Assembly (NCBI GenBank): GCA_910593695.2
Contig: OU343051.1
Span: 56,819,668-56,883,667 of the forward strand
Direction: 5' to 3'
Source of the DNA: Ocypus olens
Taxonomy: Eukaryota; Arthropoda; Insecta; Coleoptera; Staphylinidae
DNA length: 64,000 nt
Shown: positions 1 to 10,422 of the stretch, piece after piece
Numbering within the stretch: the first letter of the stretch is position 1
Layout of the letters: each line of letters starts with the position of its first letter
Made by a program: the position numbers and the translations under genes
The notes under the pieces: generated by a model
The model's database searches: none
Told to the model about the DNA's origin: nothing
Seen by the model: only the letters and a program-made list of their open reading frames with translations

Positions 1-826
1 AAGTTTCCGGGTTGTCCCGTTGATTTTCATATACTTCTCCAATATATGGAGAACCACTCTAATATGCACTACTTGCGTTAATCTTTTCATTACTGTTATT
101 TTAAATAATACAATTATCATAAACCGTTATCGTTCAGCAACACCGGCATTATTTTCAACGTTATCACACAGAAAATTCTTGTTTGATAATAATACAAACC
201 GCCGGAATAACCTGAAAACGCGATAAACAAAACACGACGTAATACCGAACGACCTACAAAAATTCCTTCAGCCTTCACACAACACAATGAATACGAAAAC
301 ATTGAAACAACACCGCCACCGCCGCCGTTCCAATTAATTATAATTAATTGCGAGCAATTTTCCGGCCAATTTCTGCGCCTTGAATTAATGCCGCCATTAC
401 GTACGAAACCCCCACAATAAAACGGGGGATCCCCGCGGTGCGCGCGGGCTGAACCTCTTACTTAATTAACGAAATGGAATTACCACTGCGGAGAGTAACA
501 CAAAAAAAATTGGTACGTTTCGCAACGTCTCACTTGCAATGCTTTCACGTAATTGAATGGGAGAATGTTGATTCGATTGAAGTCGTGTTCGGATTCCGCG
601 AAATGTCACATAATGGCTGTGTGTGGAATATGTTGGCAAAGAATGGTACTGGTTTACGTAATGTTGAACGGTAAGAGTTTGTTTGTTGCTTGGGATGATT
701 AATTGAGAAGATTGATTTCGTATACTTGATATGTTTTATGGACACTGACATTTTTAAATATAGTGAGGTTGAAAATTATCATTATTGACAAATACATGCA
801 GACATCAACAATGTTTAAGGAATTAA
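1..826. other. Non-coding, no gene recognised
   Basis: I see no exon, domain or convincing transposase in this stretch. It is AT-rich with a short GC-rich patch around 420-460. It may be an upstream intron of the MBD5/6 homologue at 10.2-25.1 kb, because the first exon seen there starts with a split codon and needs an upstream partner. Confidence 0.4.
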
Positions 827-1110
827 TAGTTAGGCAACCAAATATGCATTTTGGTACACGTGCAATTACTTTTGCTTTGTTGATGGACATCGTAACATTA
901 ACACGTTCGCTGCCACTGCAATTGGGAATTGGGATTGCACTTACGCAAGTATCAAGTCGGGCGCACTAGCGCGTCGGTGGCAGCGAACGTGTTAAGTACA
1001 ATTAAAAATGGTGTGCTAGTTAGGCAACCAAATATGCGTTTTGGTATACGTGCAATTACTTTTTCTTTGTTGATGGACATCGTAACATTAAGTACAATTA
1101 AAAATGGTCT
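827..1110. repeat. 96-bp tandem duplication, one copy holding a mini element
   Basis: Two nearly identical copies of a roughly 96-bp unit start at 827 and 1017. The first copy is split at TTAA by the 90-bp palindromic element at 902-991. The second copy reads straight through the same point. The pair is a natural filled-site and empty-site comparison. Confidence 0.8.
902..991. mobile_element. TTAA-flanked 90-bp palindromic mini element
   Basis: The termini CACGTTCGCTGCCAC and GTGGCAGCGAACGTG are inverted repeats, flanked by TTAA at 898-901 and 992-995. TTAA duplication is the hallmark of piggyBac-type transposition. A relative in the opposite internal orientation is at 21560-21642. No coding capacity. 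Confidence 0.8.
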
Positions 1111-2572
1111 TCTACCCATAAGAATAGAATGTTATGTTAATATTAAAGTTCACCCCTTGGTGCCCTCTAGTTTCCTCTCGATTGCACTAGCGAAATACTC
1201 TTGTGTCATATTTGTCACTACACTCCAAATTAGCCCGCATGAGCTTTTTAGTTTTTTTATGGTCAGTGATAGTAAAACAAATTGAACAACGTGAACTAAT
1301 ATCACCAAAGTCTAATCTTTTGGATAGCTCCTAGTCGATGGTCAGAATTGCCACATCTTTTTGTCACTAAAGATGTCAAAGATGTAGTATACCAAAATAG
1401 TTACTTTGCCCTCTGTTACAAGATGAAGATATCGTAAGAATTAAAGTTGAAATTCTATACATTCACGAGTAATCTTTAAAAGATGTTAATTCAAATTGCT
1501 CATACCAACCACATCTAGAAACCAATTTCAAGACGTCAAAATTGACGAATATTAATCTGATTACCATACGGTATAATATTCTTTATGTCACTATTGACTT
1601 CCTCATCTACATATTGTAATAATCTATCAGATCGGGCATTACGAATGCATTTATTCAATTTACATGCAAATCTTCAGGCGGCCTCGTTAACTAGAGTGAG
1701 ATTAGCTTTTGATCCTCGCACAATGCACGGGACATAAATTAGCCGAATCAAGGAAGTCGATACATCTACCACTGTGTGTGCGAGTGTGTGTTGGGAATCC
1801 TGCCGAGCTTTGGAATTCATTACGACCTGAATTGATTTATTGCGATCTGGTAAATGAGAGAGCGAGAGAGAGAGAGGAAGTGGATTCGATCAAATGGATG
1901 TCTGGAATGAGAAAAAAAAAGCACGGTGATACAATACGTAGAGCGTGGATGGCGCGAACGCGATTCTATTTGTTCTGGCCGGAATTTATGGATCCATAAT
2001 TTACTTAACATCGGATCCCTCCGGGGCGAAACGAGATATATTTGTCAGTTACTACACGGTGGTGTGGTGGCGCGTTTTTTTTTTCTCTTTCCTTCCACTT
2101 TTCCAATTTACTTACTCTGTTGTGAATTTACTGTCTCGTTAAAGTTACAAACTTTCGATATGATTCTAATTTAACAGTACAAACTAAAAGTTGATTAATT
2201 TGAAACTTGGTCTGAAATAATTACGAATGCATATTTTTTGCAAAGTGACCTAAAAGAGTGTGTCTATAATTTTCGAACGTAGTTTAATGCCATAAGCTAA
2301 AATATTGTCAACCAGGACTCCTCATCCAAGTTGGAAACAATGGTGGCAAACATTTACAGGCTCCAAATAATGTATAGCCACAAAGTCCGATCCAATCCAA
2401 GAAAACTTCTTTCTTTCTATCGCAGGAAGTCCCTCAAAATAATATTTTTCCTTCCAATGTTTACAAGGCTTTATTTGTTGTAACGAGCCCTAAGTGTTTA
2501 CGTTTTCCTTTGCTTGATATTTACTTGGTGCATGCGCCAGGACTTCTTCATTCGTGATGTGATCTATTCACG
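1111..2572. other. Non-coding sequence, no gene recognised
   Basis: Short ORFs here show no domain, composition or splice context that supports a gene. A purine-rich GAGA run occurs at about 1856-1880. The stretch ends at the ATAT target site of the LTR element. Confidence 0.4.
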
Positions 2573-2576
2573 ATAT

Positions 2577-2907
2577 TGTCGCGTGGGGGTCGTCGCGACT
2601 TTAAGGTCAGAGACAATAGGTAACCACTATATAAAATTTAGGGTACTTACCTACGCTAAACGAGCCGGTGCATTAAAAAAACAACTGTTTAACTTTAAAC
2701 TATGGACTATATTGATAACTTCCCCTGATCGTGGCGGAACACCGACTGACTTCCCAGCGGTTTTCCCGGACCCTCTCGATCTTTACTCATCAGCACAAAA
2801 AACTTATTGACAAGCAAATATCGAGGGAGTCCTTGAAACTCGCTGAGTACGCGGCTGGAGTACTCGCGAACCGGACATCCTGTGTCAAATAACACCGGTT
2901 CGCGACA
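2577..2907 (-). repeat. 3' LTR of the retroelement
   Basis: This 331-bp LTR is the downstream one with respect to the minus-strand genes. It matches 6773-7103 throughout as far as I can compare by eye. The short ORFs inside it are identical in both LTRs and are not genes. Confidence 0.92.
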
Positions 2908-2922
2908 TTACTCCCCCTTCAG
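2908..2922 (-). promoter_or_regulatory. Polypurine tract next to the 3' LTR
   Basis: On the minus strand a purine run containing GAAGGGGGAG ends right before the LTR start TGTCGCG. A polypurine tract primes plus-strand DNA synthesis in reverse transcription. Its position confirms the minus-strand orientation. Confidence 0.7.
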
Positions 2923-4272
2923 TGAATCGGTGTCCCAACGATTACAACTCTAACTTAACCTAACTTAAACCTAGCTGCACCTAACTATTCGTCTTAGAGT
3001 TTCTAGAGTCCACACTACACCATCACTTCTAGGGTCCATCCTTGTCCAGGTCTTCTTGTTGGCGAACCTCCTACTTGGAAACAAGCTGAGTTGGCTACCT
3101 TCTTGTAACGCTTACAGGAGATGTTTTGGTGTCACAACCTATCGGGTCGGGTTCCTAGTAGTGTATTTAGTGTACTAGAACCCGCCAAAGTACTGGTCTT
3201 CTTGATTCGGGTAGGGGAGACGAGCAGCTTCCATGGATTTTCCTCCGGTTGTGATGAGGCCCTGCTCCCGTTACATCTGCTCCTGGTTTTTGGTGGTAGC
3301 GTCTCCCAATGACCTCGAATACAGGCTAGGCCAGTAGTGTCTAGTGACGGTCGAGTGGTTTTACATCACTCGACTCATCCCCCGGTTGTTGTGGGGTTGA
3401 TGCGCCACTTGGATGGAAGGTCCTGAACTCCAACTTGCTCCTTTCAGGGGTTGCCTCCATTGCTGCTGTTCCTTGGCTCGATAGTGTGGGTAGCGGCTCG
3501 ACTATAAAAATAACGAACGACAGATTCTGCGACAATTTGCCAAAACAAAATTTATTGAATGGTGCCTATAACTAGTGACTACTTTTTTTTTTTTTTAAAC
3601 TAATAAATTACCCAAATTCTAACCTTTCCAACATGCTAATTTCTATACCCATTACTACTCTAACCTATTTATATTTCATTAAGTACAATGGTGGTCACTC
3701 TCTAGTACCATTTCACTCATTATTATTATTATTTTTTTATATATATATATTGCTTGGTTTTCCTACCTTAGTCCCTATTTTGTTTATTTACTTTCCCGCC
3801 TTAACTGTCTAGCATGCAAATTTACACTAAATTAGTACCCCATATTTTTGCCACATATTCGCATCACATTCACTCATGTTATCTCCACATTAAAATTATC
3901 GAAACTCATCGTTATTTTAAACTTAATTCTAAATCATTTCAATGTTCATCATCCCGTTGGATCGCCATTAGGCTGGTACCACCTACATAACGTCTAGCGA
4001 AAATGAGGAGTCGCTGGATCAAGTAATACGGTACGGCACCGCTAACGTACACTTAACTCCCATTTCCCACAATATTTGCAGGTACTTCGCTCCAGCGGCG
4101 ACGGGATCCATCCCAGTGGTATCCTTTCATAGGCCCCAAGTATTCACAAATACACTTAATACTAACCTAAACTTATCGACATTATCTTCATTCATGCTCA
4201 CAATCACTCGTACATCTAAATTCTCTTACTCTCGGGCTAAATACTAAGCAAAAATATGTTGTTTCATCCTTT
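2923..4272 (-). other. Retroelement 3' region downstream of env
   Basis: About 1.35 kb between the env stop and the polypurine tract. I recognise no retroviral domain. A 64-codon ORF at 3535-3341 (minus) has no feature I can name. The segment may be untranslated sequence or the decayed remainder of another reading frame. Confidence 0.4.
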
Positions 4273-5892
4273 TCACATCTCTGTCTCTGTTATTCGTATA
4301 CCTCGCTCTAGTTCGTTAATGCTAAATCTAAGACTCTGCCCATTAGGCATTCTTACAGAGGCATGCCTTCTCTCTCCCACCGTTACACGAGCTTCTTTTA
4401 ATCTAAAAAATCTTCTATGACAACAGACTACTAGGAGGATGCCGATTATTATTATAATAGTAGAGACAGCTAGGTTACCATAGATAAATGCAGAATGGCT
4501 AAAGTAACCATTCGTAGCTACCAATTCAGATTGTAATTCGGTCAATTTTTTACTACTGCCTTTTAAGTGCCTGGCAAATTCGTCCGTGGATTTATAGGTT
4601 GTTGTGAGTGAAAGTGGTGACAAAATTCTAACGAGGTTAGGATTTATTTGGGATGTTAGGTTGAAATTTATGGAATTGAAGTGGATATTCAAGACTGAGG
4701 ATGATGTTAGTTCCACTAACGATTTCAAAATTGTTTCGCCGGCATATAGGATGCAGTTTTTTCCAAGTTTTAAGGTTGAGGGAGAACTAACGCTTAACTG
4801 AATGATTGTTTTACTACACGTTAAGGTATATTTCTCATTAGGTATAGGAGGGATAACTATCCATGTATCGTTGGTTTGGAGGGGAAGAAATACGGATGAC
4901 TTGATTTTTACAAACCGAGTATCACAAGTATGTTCGGTTATTGGGCCTCCTTTAAAAATCGACAATTCGCAGGTTCTTGCATAATCTGTGTGAAATACTA
5001 AACGGTTTTGTGGGCACAGCAGAAAGTGTGTTTTGATTTTCTTACAAGTGCCATATATTTCAGTATCAATATCGAAGTTGATTGATAATTTAGGATCAGT
5101 AGCAAACAAATGCATTGAGGGGCTTATACAATAGAAAATATCATTTTTCCACGGAGTAGGGATAGGCACGGGGTTATATAATTTAAAAAGTTTACGATCG
5201 GTAAACGGAATATGAACAGTTACAAGGGTATCCTGATTTGTTTGACAAGCTGTTAATCTCCATGCGCGTTTTAAGAGTTCAAACCCATCGTTATCAAACG
5301 TGAATGGAAAATAATTATCATTTGGAAGTTTAACAATTTTAAGGGTGTTCATAAGTTTCTTGGGAGATAATAGGGCAGGATGGATAATTCCGTGTCCCAT
5401 CAGTAGGATCGAGTCTACAATTCGTTCTACTTCTATTTCAAAGTCGGTGGTCAACAATACTAAACAAGACATTATTTCTACTACTCGCGCTTCGATTTCG
5501 AAATCGTGCATAACATTCTTTTCAAATTCTACTATTTCAAGCGACAAGTTATTTAAGGACTGTTTAAGTACGTTTTGATTATATTGAAAATTGCCGAAAG
5601 AGGTGTTGACAGATTGTATTGTAGATTTCAAAATTGTAGTTTGTTCGTACAGAGCATGACTGAGAATGTCAGTATTTTTATTTAGATTTTGAAAAAGAGA
5701 ATCGTAGTGTAGTCTGTCCTCATCTGATAGGGTTCCAAAGAGTGTTTTAAAAATATTTCCCACCACGTTAATGTAACCACGTTTTTGACGCGGGGTTGTA
5801 ATGAAGGGAAAGCTATTAGCCATTACCTGTTTTGTACGATGTAATATTCCTCGTATGATTGGTAGCTCCCTTATACAGGCTTCTGCTTCCAC
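4273..5892 (-). pseudogene. env: Retroelement envelope, 5'-truncated (baculovirus-F-like)
   Basis: A 539-codon open frame resembles errantivirus envelope proteins, which are class I fusion glycoproteins related to baculovirus F. A basic RQKR furin-type site lies at about residues 35-38, followed by a glycine-rich hydrophobic stretch consistent with a fusion peptide. A single membrane segment is at about 470-491, followed by a 48-residue basic cytoplasmic tail. The frame stays open upstream of the GTG at 5892 into the gag region with no signal peptide. The N-terminal subunit before the cleavage site is therefore mostly missing. I read this as truncated by the same deletion that removed pol. 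The frame is otherwise uninterrupted, consistent with a young insertion. Confidence 0.85.
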
Positions 5893-5935
5893 GATGGCGG
5901 ATATATTTTCGCAAATCTTCTCTGCCTCCTTAAAT

Positions 5936-6547
5936 TTAATATTTGTCGTCCCAAGCGTTTGAGAATGAGGCTTGTTCGAAATGACGGAGAAACGATATTA
6001 CGTTTTGACTCGCCGGGTCAAATATCGGGGGTGATGTGAATTTCGGCTGAGCGGGTGCGAGAGATGTATTATTTGCATCAAAAATTGTCGAGTTAGCCAT
6101 TTTTTGAGATCGTAGTGCCGTGCGTTGAATGACACTTTTTGGTGAATCGGGGGCCGTTGGAGTAGTCTCTACTGCGACTTGGGGAGGGAATATTGTTGTA
6201 TCTAGATCGTCTTCTGAATTAGTTGTTTCCGTCGTGCGCGTTTCCGACAGAGACCAATTTTCAATCTTATCCTGAATGAATACAAGAGGTTCCAAAGGTT
6301 GGACGCGTCGGGGGTCGCTCGTTTTCAAAAATTCCGATTCCGTATTATCCGTTCCCGTAGGGGTCGTGTGATCTTCAATCGCGGATTGAACGGGTGAACG
6401 CGCGGTTTTTCTACTACCTATGAATATGTTACCTGGTTCAGTTTCGAAAATTTCGGTACTTCTGGTCGGCGGGCGAAATTCAGCGAAATTTTTATCAAAA
6501 ATTTGTGCTTGGTAGCGAGTGTTATATTTTTGCGTATCTTTAGACAT
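5936..6547 (-). pseudogene. gag: Retroelement gag, 3'-truncated
   Basis: This ORF starts at the ATG at 6547, a little downstream of the 5' LTR, where gag is expected. It encodes 203 residues: a polar Ser/Thr/Pro-rich N-terminal region, then the start of the typical capsid segment (a 'FLRHFEQAS' helix). It runs into a stop at the junction with env. Full errantivirus Gag proteins are roughly twice this length, so about half is missing. Assignment rests on position and composition, since Gag is poorly conserved. Confidence 0.65.
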
Positions 6548-6752
6548 CTGTTAAACGAGTTAATGAACTGAACAAAGCATTTTTCGCAAGGCCGCGGTTT
6601 CGACTTACATATATTACACTCGCTAACACTCACGGCGTACACAGATTCACACTAGATTATGTTACTTATTGCCCTTGACCTCAATTAATATAATTTTCGC
6701 TTTGATTATGAATTCTAACATGAAATATTAATTATCAAACTAAAATAACGCG

Positions 6753-6770
6753 GGTTAGGCGCCTCCACCA
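6753..6770 (-). promoter_or_regulatory. Putative tRNA primer-binding site
   Basis: Two nucleotides inside the 5' LTR edge, the minus strand begins TGGTGGAGGCGCC. TGG is complementary to a tRNA 3' CCA end, as expected for a primer-binding site. I could not assign the tRNA species. Confidence 0.5.
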
Positions 6771-6772
6771 CA

Positions 6773-7103
6773 TGTCGCGTGGGGGTCGTCGCGACTTTAA
6801 GGTCAGAGACAATAGGTAACCACTATATAAAATTTAGGGTACTTACCTACGCTAAACGAGCCGGTGCATTAAAAAAACAACTGTTTAACTTTAAACTATG
6901 GACTATATTGATAACTTCCCCTGATCGTGGCGGAACACCGACTGACTTCCCAGCGGTTTTCCCGGACCCTCTCGATCTTTACTCATCAGCACAAAAAACT
7001 TATTGACAAGCAAATATCGAGGGAGTCCTTGAAACTCGCTGAGTACGCGGCTGGAGTACTCGCGAACCGGACATCCTGTGTCAAATAACACCGGTTCGCG
7101 ACA
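6773..7103 (-). repeat. 5' LTR of the retroelement
   Basis: This 331-bp LTR is upstream with respect to gag and env and should hold the element promoter. Its match to 2577-2907 appears complete. ATAT follows directly at 7104-7107, matching the ATAT before the other LTR. Confidence 0.92.
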
Positions 7104-7107
7104 ATAT

Positions 7108-8278
7108 TCTTAAAAGCATGCGGAATATCCAAATTTCAAGAGCTTCTATTCGATTCGTGGTGCTTGCTTTTATTGTCCATATGCAGTCTCCATCTCTTAG
7201 GGCCGCTTTTACAATAGCCAAACGCAGAATTTTAAAGGCACCAGAAATTTTGGTCTTTGGCTCCCTTTTACACTTATACCCTACGGCGCCTTAAACCTTT
7301 GAAACTTCCTGGTGGTCCACCCACGGCTCTATTTCCGGCACACGTCGTCTTTTTATTTTCAAACCTTCGAAACTCCTTGTAATTTGACCTCGAGAAAAGC
7401 GGCCAAAAAATGTACACAACATCAAGTTGCCTTTTTGATGTCACGTCGCGTTTGATATACAATCAAATCTAAACTACATCACGCCCGATACGAAATTATC
7501 CCGTCGATAATTTGTAATACCTTTAATAAGCTCCACTTAAATCGATGATTGAGTGTCTCTCCTTGGATATAATGGCGCCTTTCCATCGCCGGCTTTCCTA
7601 CAATTCAATAATTTAACGACAGGCAAATAACGTGTCGCGGTTCATTACCTCGGCAAACTATCGTCGAGATAAAATGACGGCAATTTTTTTTCCCCGATAG
7701 CGACCGACGGCGTAAACAATGGGCACATTAAATTGGCCTCGACCGAGAGAAGAGAAAGATGGACGATTTACGGCCTCTATTGCGATATCGTGGAAATCAA
7801 TTAATTAAACAACAATCAAATAGAAATCTCGCGATTTGGCTCTTGTGAAAGTTTCGAAAGGAAGTCGACGCGAGTGTGAATAAAGAGTGTTTGTGTCTGC
7901 AATTACATATTGATTGATGCATGATAGCCTAGTTGTTTCTTTGGAAACGTTCGTTTTCTCCCGTAGATGACATGTACTACAAAAGTTTATAATTATATAG
8001 GACAATTAAACAAGCTAAACTGAAGTTCCACCAGGGGGGATATTTATTTGTAGTCATGAGTTTAGTACAAAATTCAGGCAATAGATGTCGCCACTGATGG
8101 TTTTCGAATATTTATATTCCGATACTAATTTCCGTTTGCCACCAGTGAAGCCAGGTTGGGCGATTTATCGCCAAATGGGCGACTTTCGTGGATCCATGCG
8201 GCTAAAATTTCTAAATGGGCGACTTAAACAAATTATCTATACGCGATACCAAGTCGACGGTTAATCGTACAAAAATGC
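7108..8278. other. Non-coding, locally CpG-richer, no gene recognised
   Basis: No exon is recognised. The part from about 7480 to 7880 has more CpG and fewer repeats than its surroundings. It may be unique sequence with a regulatory role for the MBD5/6 homologue, but nothing specific supports this. Confidence 0.3.
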
Positions 8279-8286
8279 GTCGAAAC

Positions 8287-8907
8287 CTTTGACTATATAC
8301 TATTGGACTGCTAGCGCCGCTTCATGTGTGTCTCCAAGCAACGGTGGCGCGGCGGGACCCTAAATGGTTGCGGTATGTTACTAAATTGGTAGTTATTTTG
8401 TGTTTATGACATATGACTCTATGAGCTCGCATTGCATATTGTGATACCCTGCAATTTATTCACACCTTTGAATATATAAACATTTATATTGTCAAATATT
8501 CACACTATATCAAAATATTGCTATGCGAAAGGCTGCAATATGTCCACGTATATATGCCAACGCGGTTATAATACTCTTTAGCTGATGTACACGTCAGTTG
8601 ACTTTTGACTTATAACCTAAAATTCTGTATGAGATTTCCATCAAATCCGGAACTTCGTAAATTATGGGTTGATGCTTTGCTTGTAAAGAACAGGCAGGAA
8701 AGTGGACCCGAATTGCCGAAATATGCTCGCATTTGCATTCTCCACGTTGCTGATGAATACATCGAGAAATATTTTTTTGCTTTCCGGTTTTTAAATTACG
8801 CTCCGTTTTCGGCTCCGGGGCGGGACTTATATCGGGCTCCAGCTCGTGGACAACTGATCATATGGGAAATGGAGGGGGACTAGCAGTCCATTAGTATATA
8901 GTCAAAG
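8287..8907 (+). mobile_element. THAP-exon mini element, copy 1
   Basis: The 621-bp element has inverted ends CTTTGACTATATAC / gtatatagTCAAAG and an exact 8-bp target duplication GTCGAAAC (8279-8286 and 8908-8915). Related copies are at 50034-50666 and 60088-60705 with a fragment at about 40768-40887. The plus strand carries a THAP-domain coding segment. P-element-superfamily transposons make 8-bp duplications and use an N-terminal THAP DNA-binding domain, so I infer a non-autonomous member of that superfamily. Confidence 0.85.
8605..8883 (+). pseudogene. THAP-domain exon inside mini element copy 1
   Basis: The translation contains RFPSNPELRKLW, then PKYARICILH, fitting the THAP core: FP and W positions followed by the C-x2-H half of the C2CH zinc site. 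The N-terminal C-x-C half is absent. The segment begins right after an AG, so it looks like an internal exon of a THAP protein. About 45 residues are nearly identical in all three element copies. It is probably not a working gene on its own. Confidence 0.65.
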
Positions 8908-8915
8908 GTCGAAAC

Positions 8916-10231
8916 AATATAATCATAACCATCATAATCTGTAACCATTTGGACCATTTGGATTACGATATTAACTTTTGAAGCCCAAGGCGCCCAAGCC
9001 AGGGCCGGACCATTAATATCGCAGTAGAAGAAGAAGAGGCCGGTAGTAAAGTATCTGTAACATTGGCAATATTTGGGCGACATCTACTAGTCATTTTGGC
9101 GACTTGAGGCACCAAAAATCTGGTAACACTGTTTGGCACTAGGTGGCATGCGTGCTATAGGTTGCCGAGCGCTGATCTAGGTTATATCCATAAATATATG
9201 CACTTAAAAAGTGCAGGCTGTAACCTAACCACATTTATTCAATTACGTAAATTATTAACGAATACTAAAACTAATCTCATTTTAGTCCCCATTTCCTCGG
9301 ACGCGACGTCGTCGTTCCTCGACGTTACCACCGACCAATAAACAAATCTCATTTGGCTAATTGAGCACTAAAGACGACGAAAATAAACATCCCATAAGAC
9401 ATAAAACGAGATGCTAATAATATAAATTAGTATGGACACGGCGGTAATAACGTCGGAATTGCTTGCCGAGCGCCGTAAATACCGAGCAGAATCTCTTTCT
9501 CTCGCGTTGTCCGCGACCGCATGAATGGAGCTGGCTGCGTCCCGAGCCGGGCGATAAATCGGTCTTTATTGATGGCGAAATGTGAAATAAAAAAGGAGGG
9601 AAGGCCATTCCGGTGAATTACGCAAATGCACGTCCGCGGCCATCAAATTCGCATGCCCCATTAATCCGGCGTCCGATCTTTAACGGCCCTTAATAGATCT
9701 TGTTTTCTGGTTCTGCGTTTTATGAAATAATACAGGAGGAATAAAAAGTGAGACAATGCCCCTTCGGAGATTTCATAAGAAGATATCGATGTGGGGCTCA
9801 TTATCTGCGAGCCGCTGCCTTCCAAATAAGAGCACGTCGTAAAATTTTACGACGCCACCATTGTCCCCGCCGATATTTTAGCACTTATATGCGTGTGAGT
9901 CCGTTTTGGATTTTTCACGATCGTAAAACTGTCATAATAAAACGCCGTCCGAATTTTCAATTATCCATCCGCATTCTAAATGCAGGAGCACTCGTCATAT
10001 AATCCGTTTTAATTAAATTACCACGAGTTTTCCCATCCTCCTAATGGCCTCCGCCGTCGACTAATTTCCACTGTTGCACGTCGAGGCAGTAAATGTAAAT
10101 ATAGAAATTGGGTCAGAGCAAGGATCCACGTCACTCAATCCAGATGTGATCGTTACCGTTCGTCTCCTATAATCCTTCACCCACGCACACACAAACGCTC
10201 CATAAGCTATGATGAATATTATTAATTATAG
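8916..10231. other. Intronic or upstream sequence of the MBD5/6 homologue
   Basis: No coding exon is recognised. The interval from about 9290 to 10190 is less repetitive and richer in CpG than most of the window. It ends with a splice acceptor (TTAATTATAG) at 10231. Confidence 0.35.
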
Positions 10232-10422
10232 ATTACGTGAAGAAAAAGAAACGGAAACTATCTGGTCCTTATCCTGGTGTTTCAGTCTCGCAAATACTGG
10301 CCCAGCGGGAGAAGATGGCCACGCAACAACCCTACATGAAGGAGAACGTGGGGAGTCCTCAGTATCCACCTTCTCCCCAGCAGCAGCAGCAACAGCAGCA
10401 ACCGATTCAAATGGCAGCGCAG
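10232..10422 (+). CDS. sba: sba-like exon 1 of 7 seen (internal exon)
   Basis: The acceptor is at 10230-10231 and the donor is AG|GTAAGA at 10423. The reading frame gives YVKKKKRKLSG followed by a polyQ run. The first two bases complete a codon from an unseen upstream exon. Confidence 0.75.

Larger units (their letters stand above)
2577..7103 (-). mobile_element. Deleted errantivirus-type (Ty3/gypsy) LTR retroelement
   Basis: The element has two direct 331-bp LTRs (2577-2907 and 6773-7103) that look identical by eye, LTR ends TGTCGCG...CGCGACA, and a 4-bp target duplication ATAT (2573-2576 and 7104-7107). It is transcribed on the minus strand: gag start at 6547, then env at 5892-4273. No protease, reverse transcriptase or integrase is present between gag and env, so pol is missing and the copy is non-autonomous. 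Intact errantiviruses are usually several kilobases longer. Identical LTRs suggest a recent insertion. Insects carry such elements as endogenous retroviruses. Confidence 0.9.

Noticed and set aside
1709..1999. 96-codon ORF near 1.7 kb
   Set aside because: No family resemblance, a GAGA-rich low-complexity stretch in the middle, overlapping ORFs on both strands and no splice context.
2581..2906. ORFs inside the LTRs (98, 75 and 62 codons)
   Set aside because: The same short ORFs occur in both LTR copies and have no domain. They are a by-product of LTR sequence.
5892..6547. gag-env arrangement as a copy of a spliced env RNA
   Set aside because: The env part lacks its signal peptide and most of its N-terminal subunit, and gag is retained for about 200 codons. 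Internal deletion explains both better.
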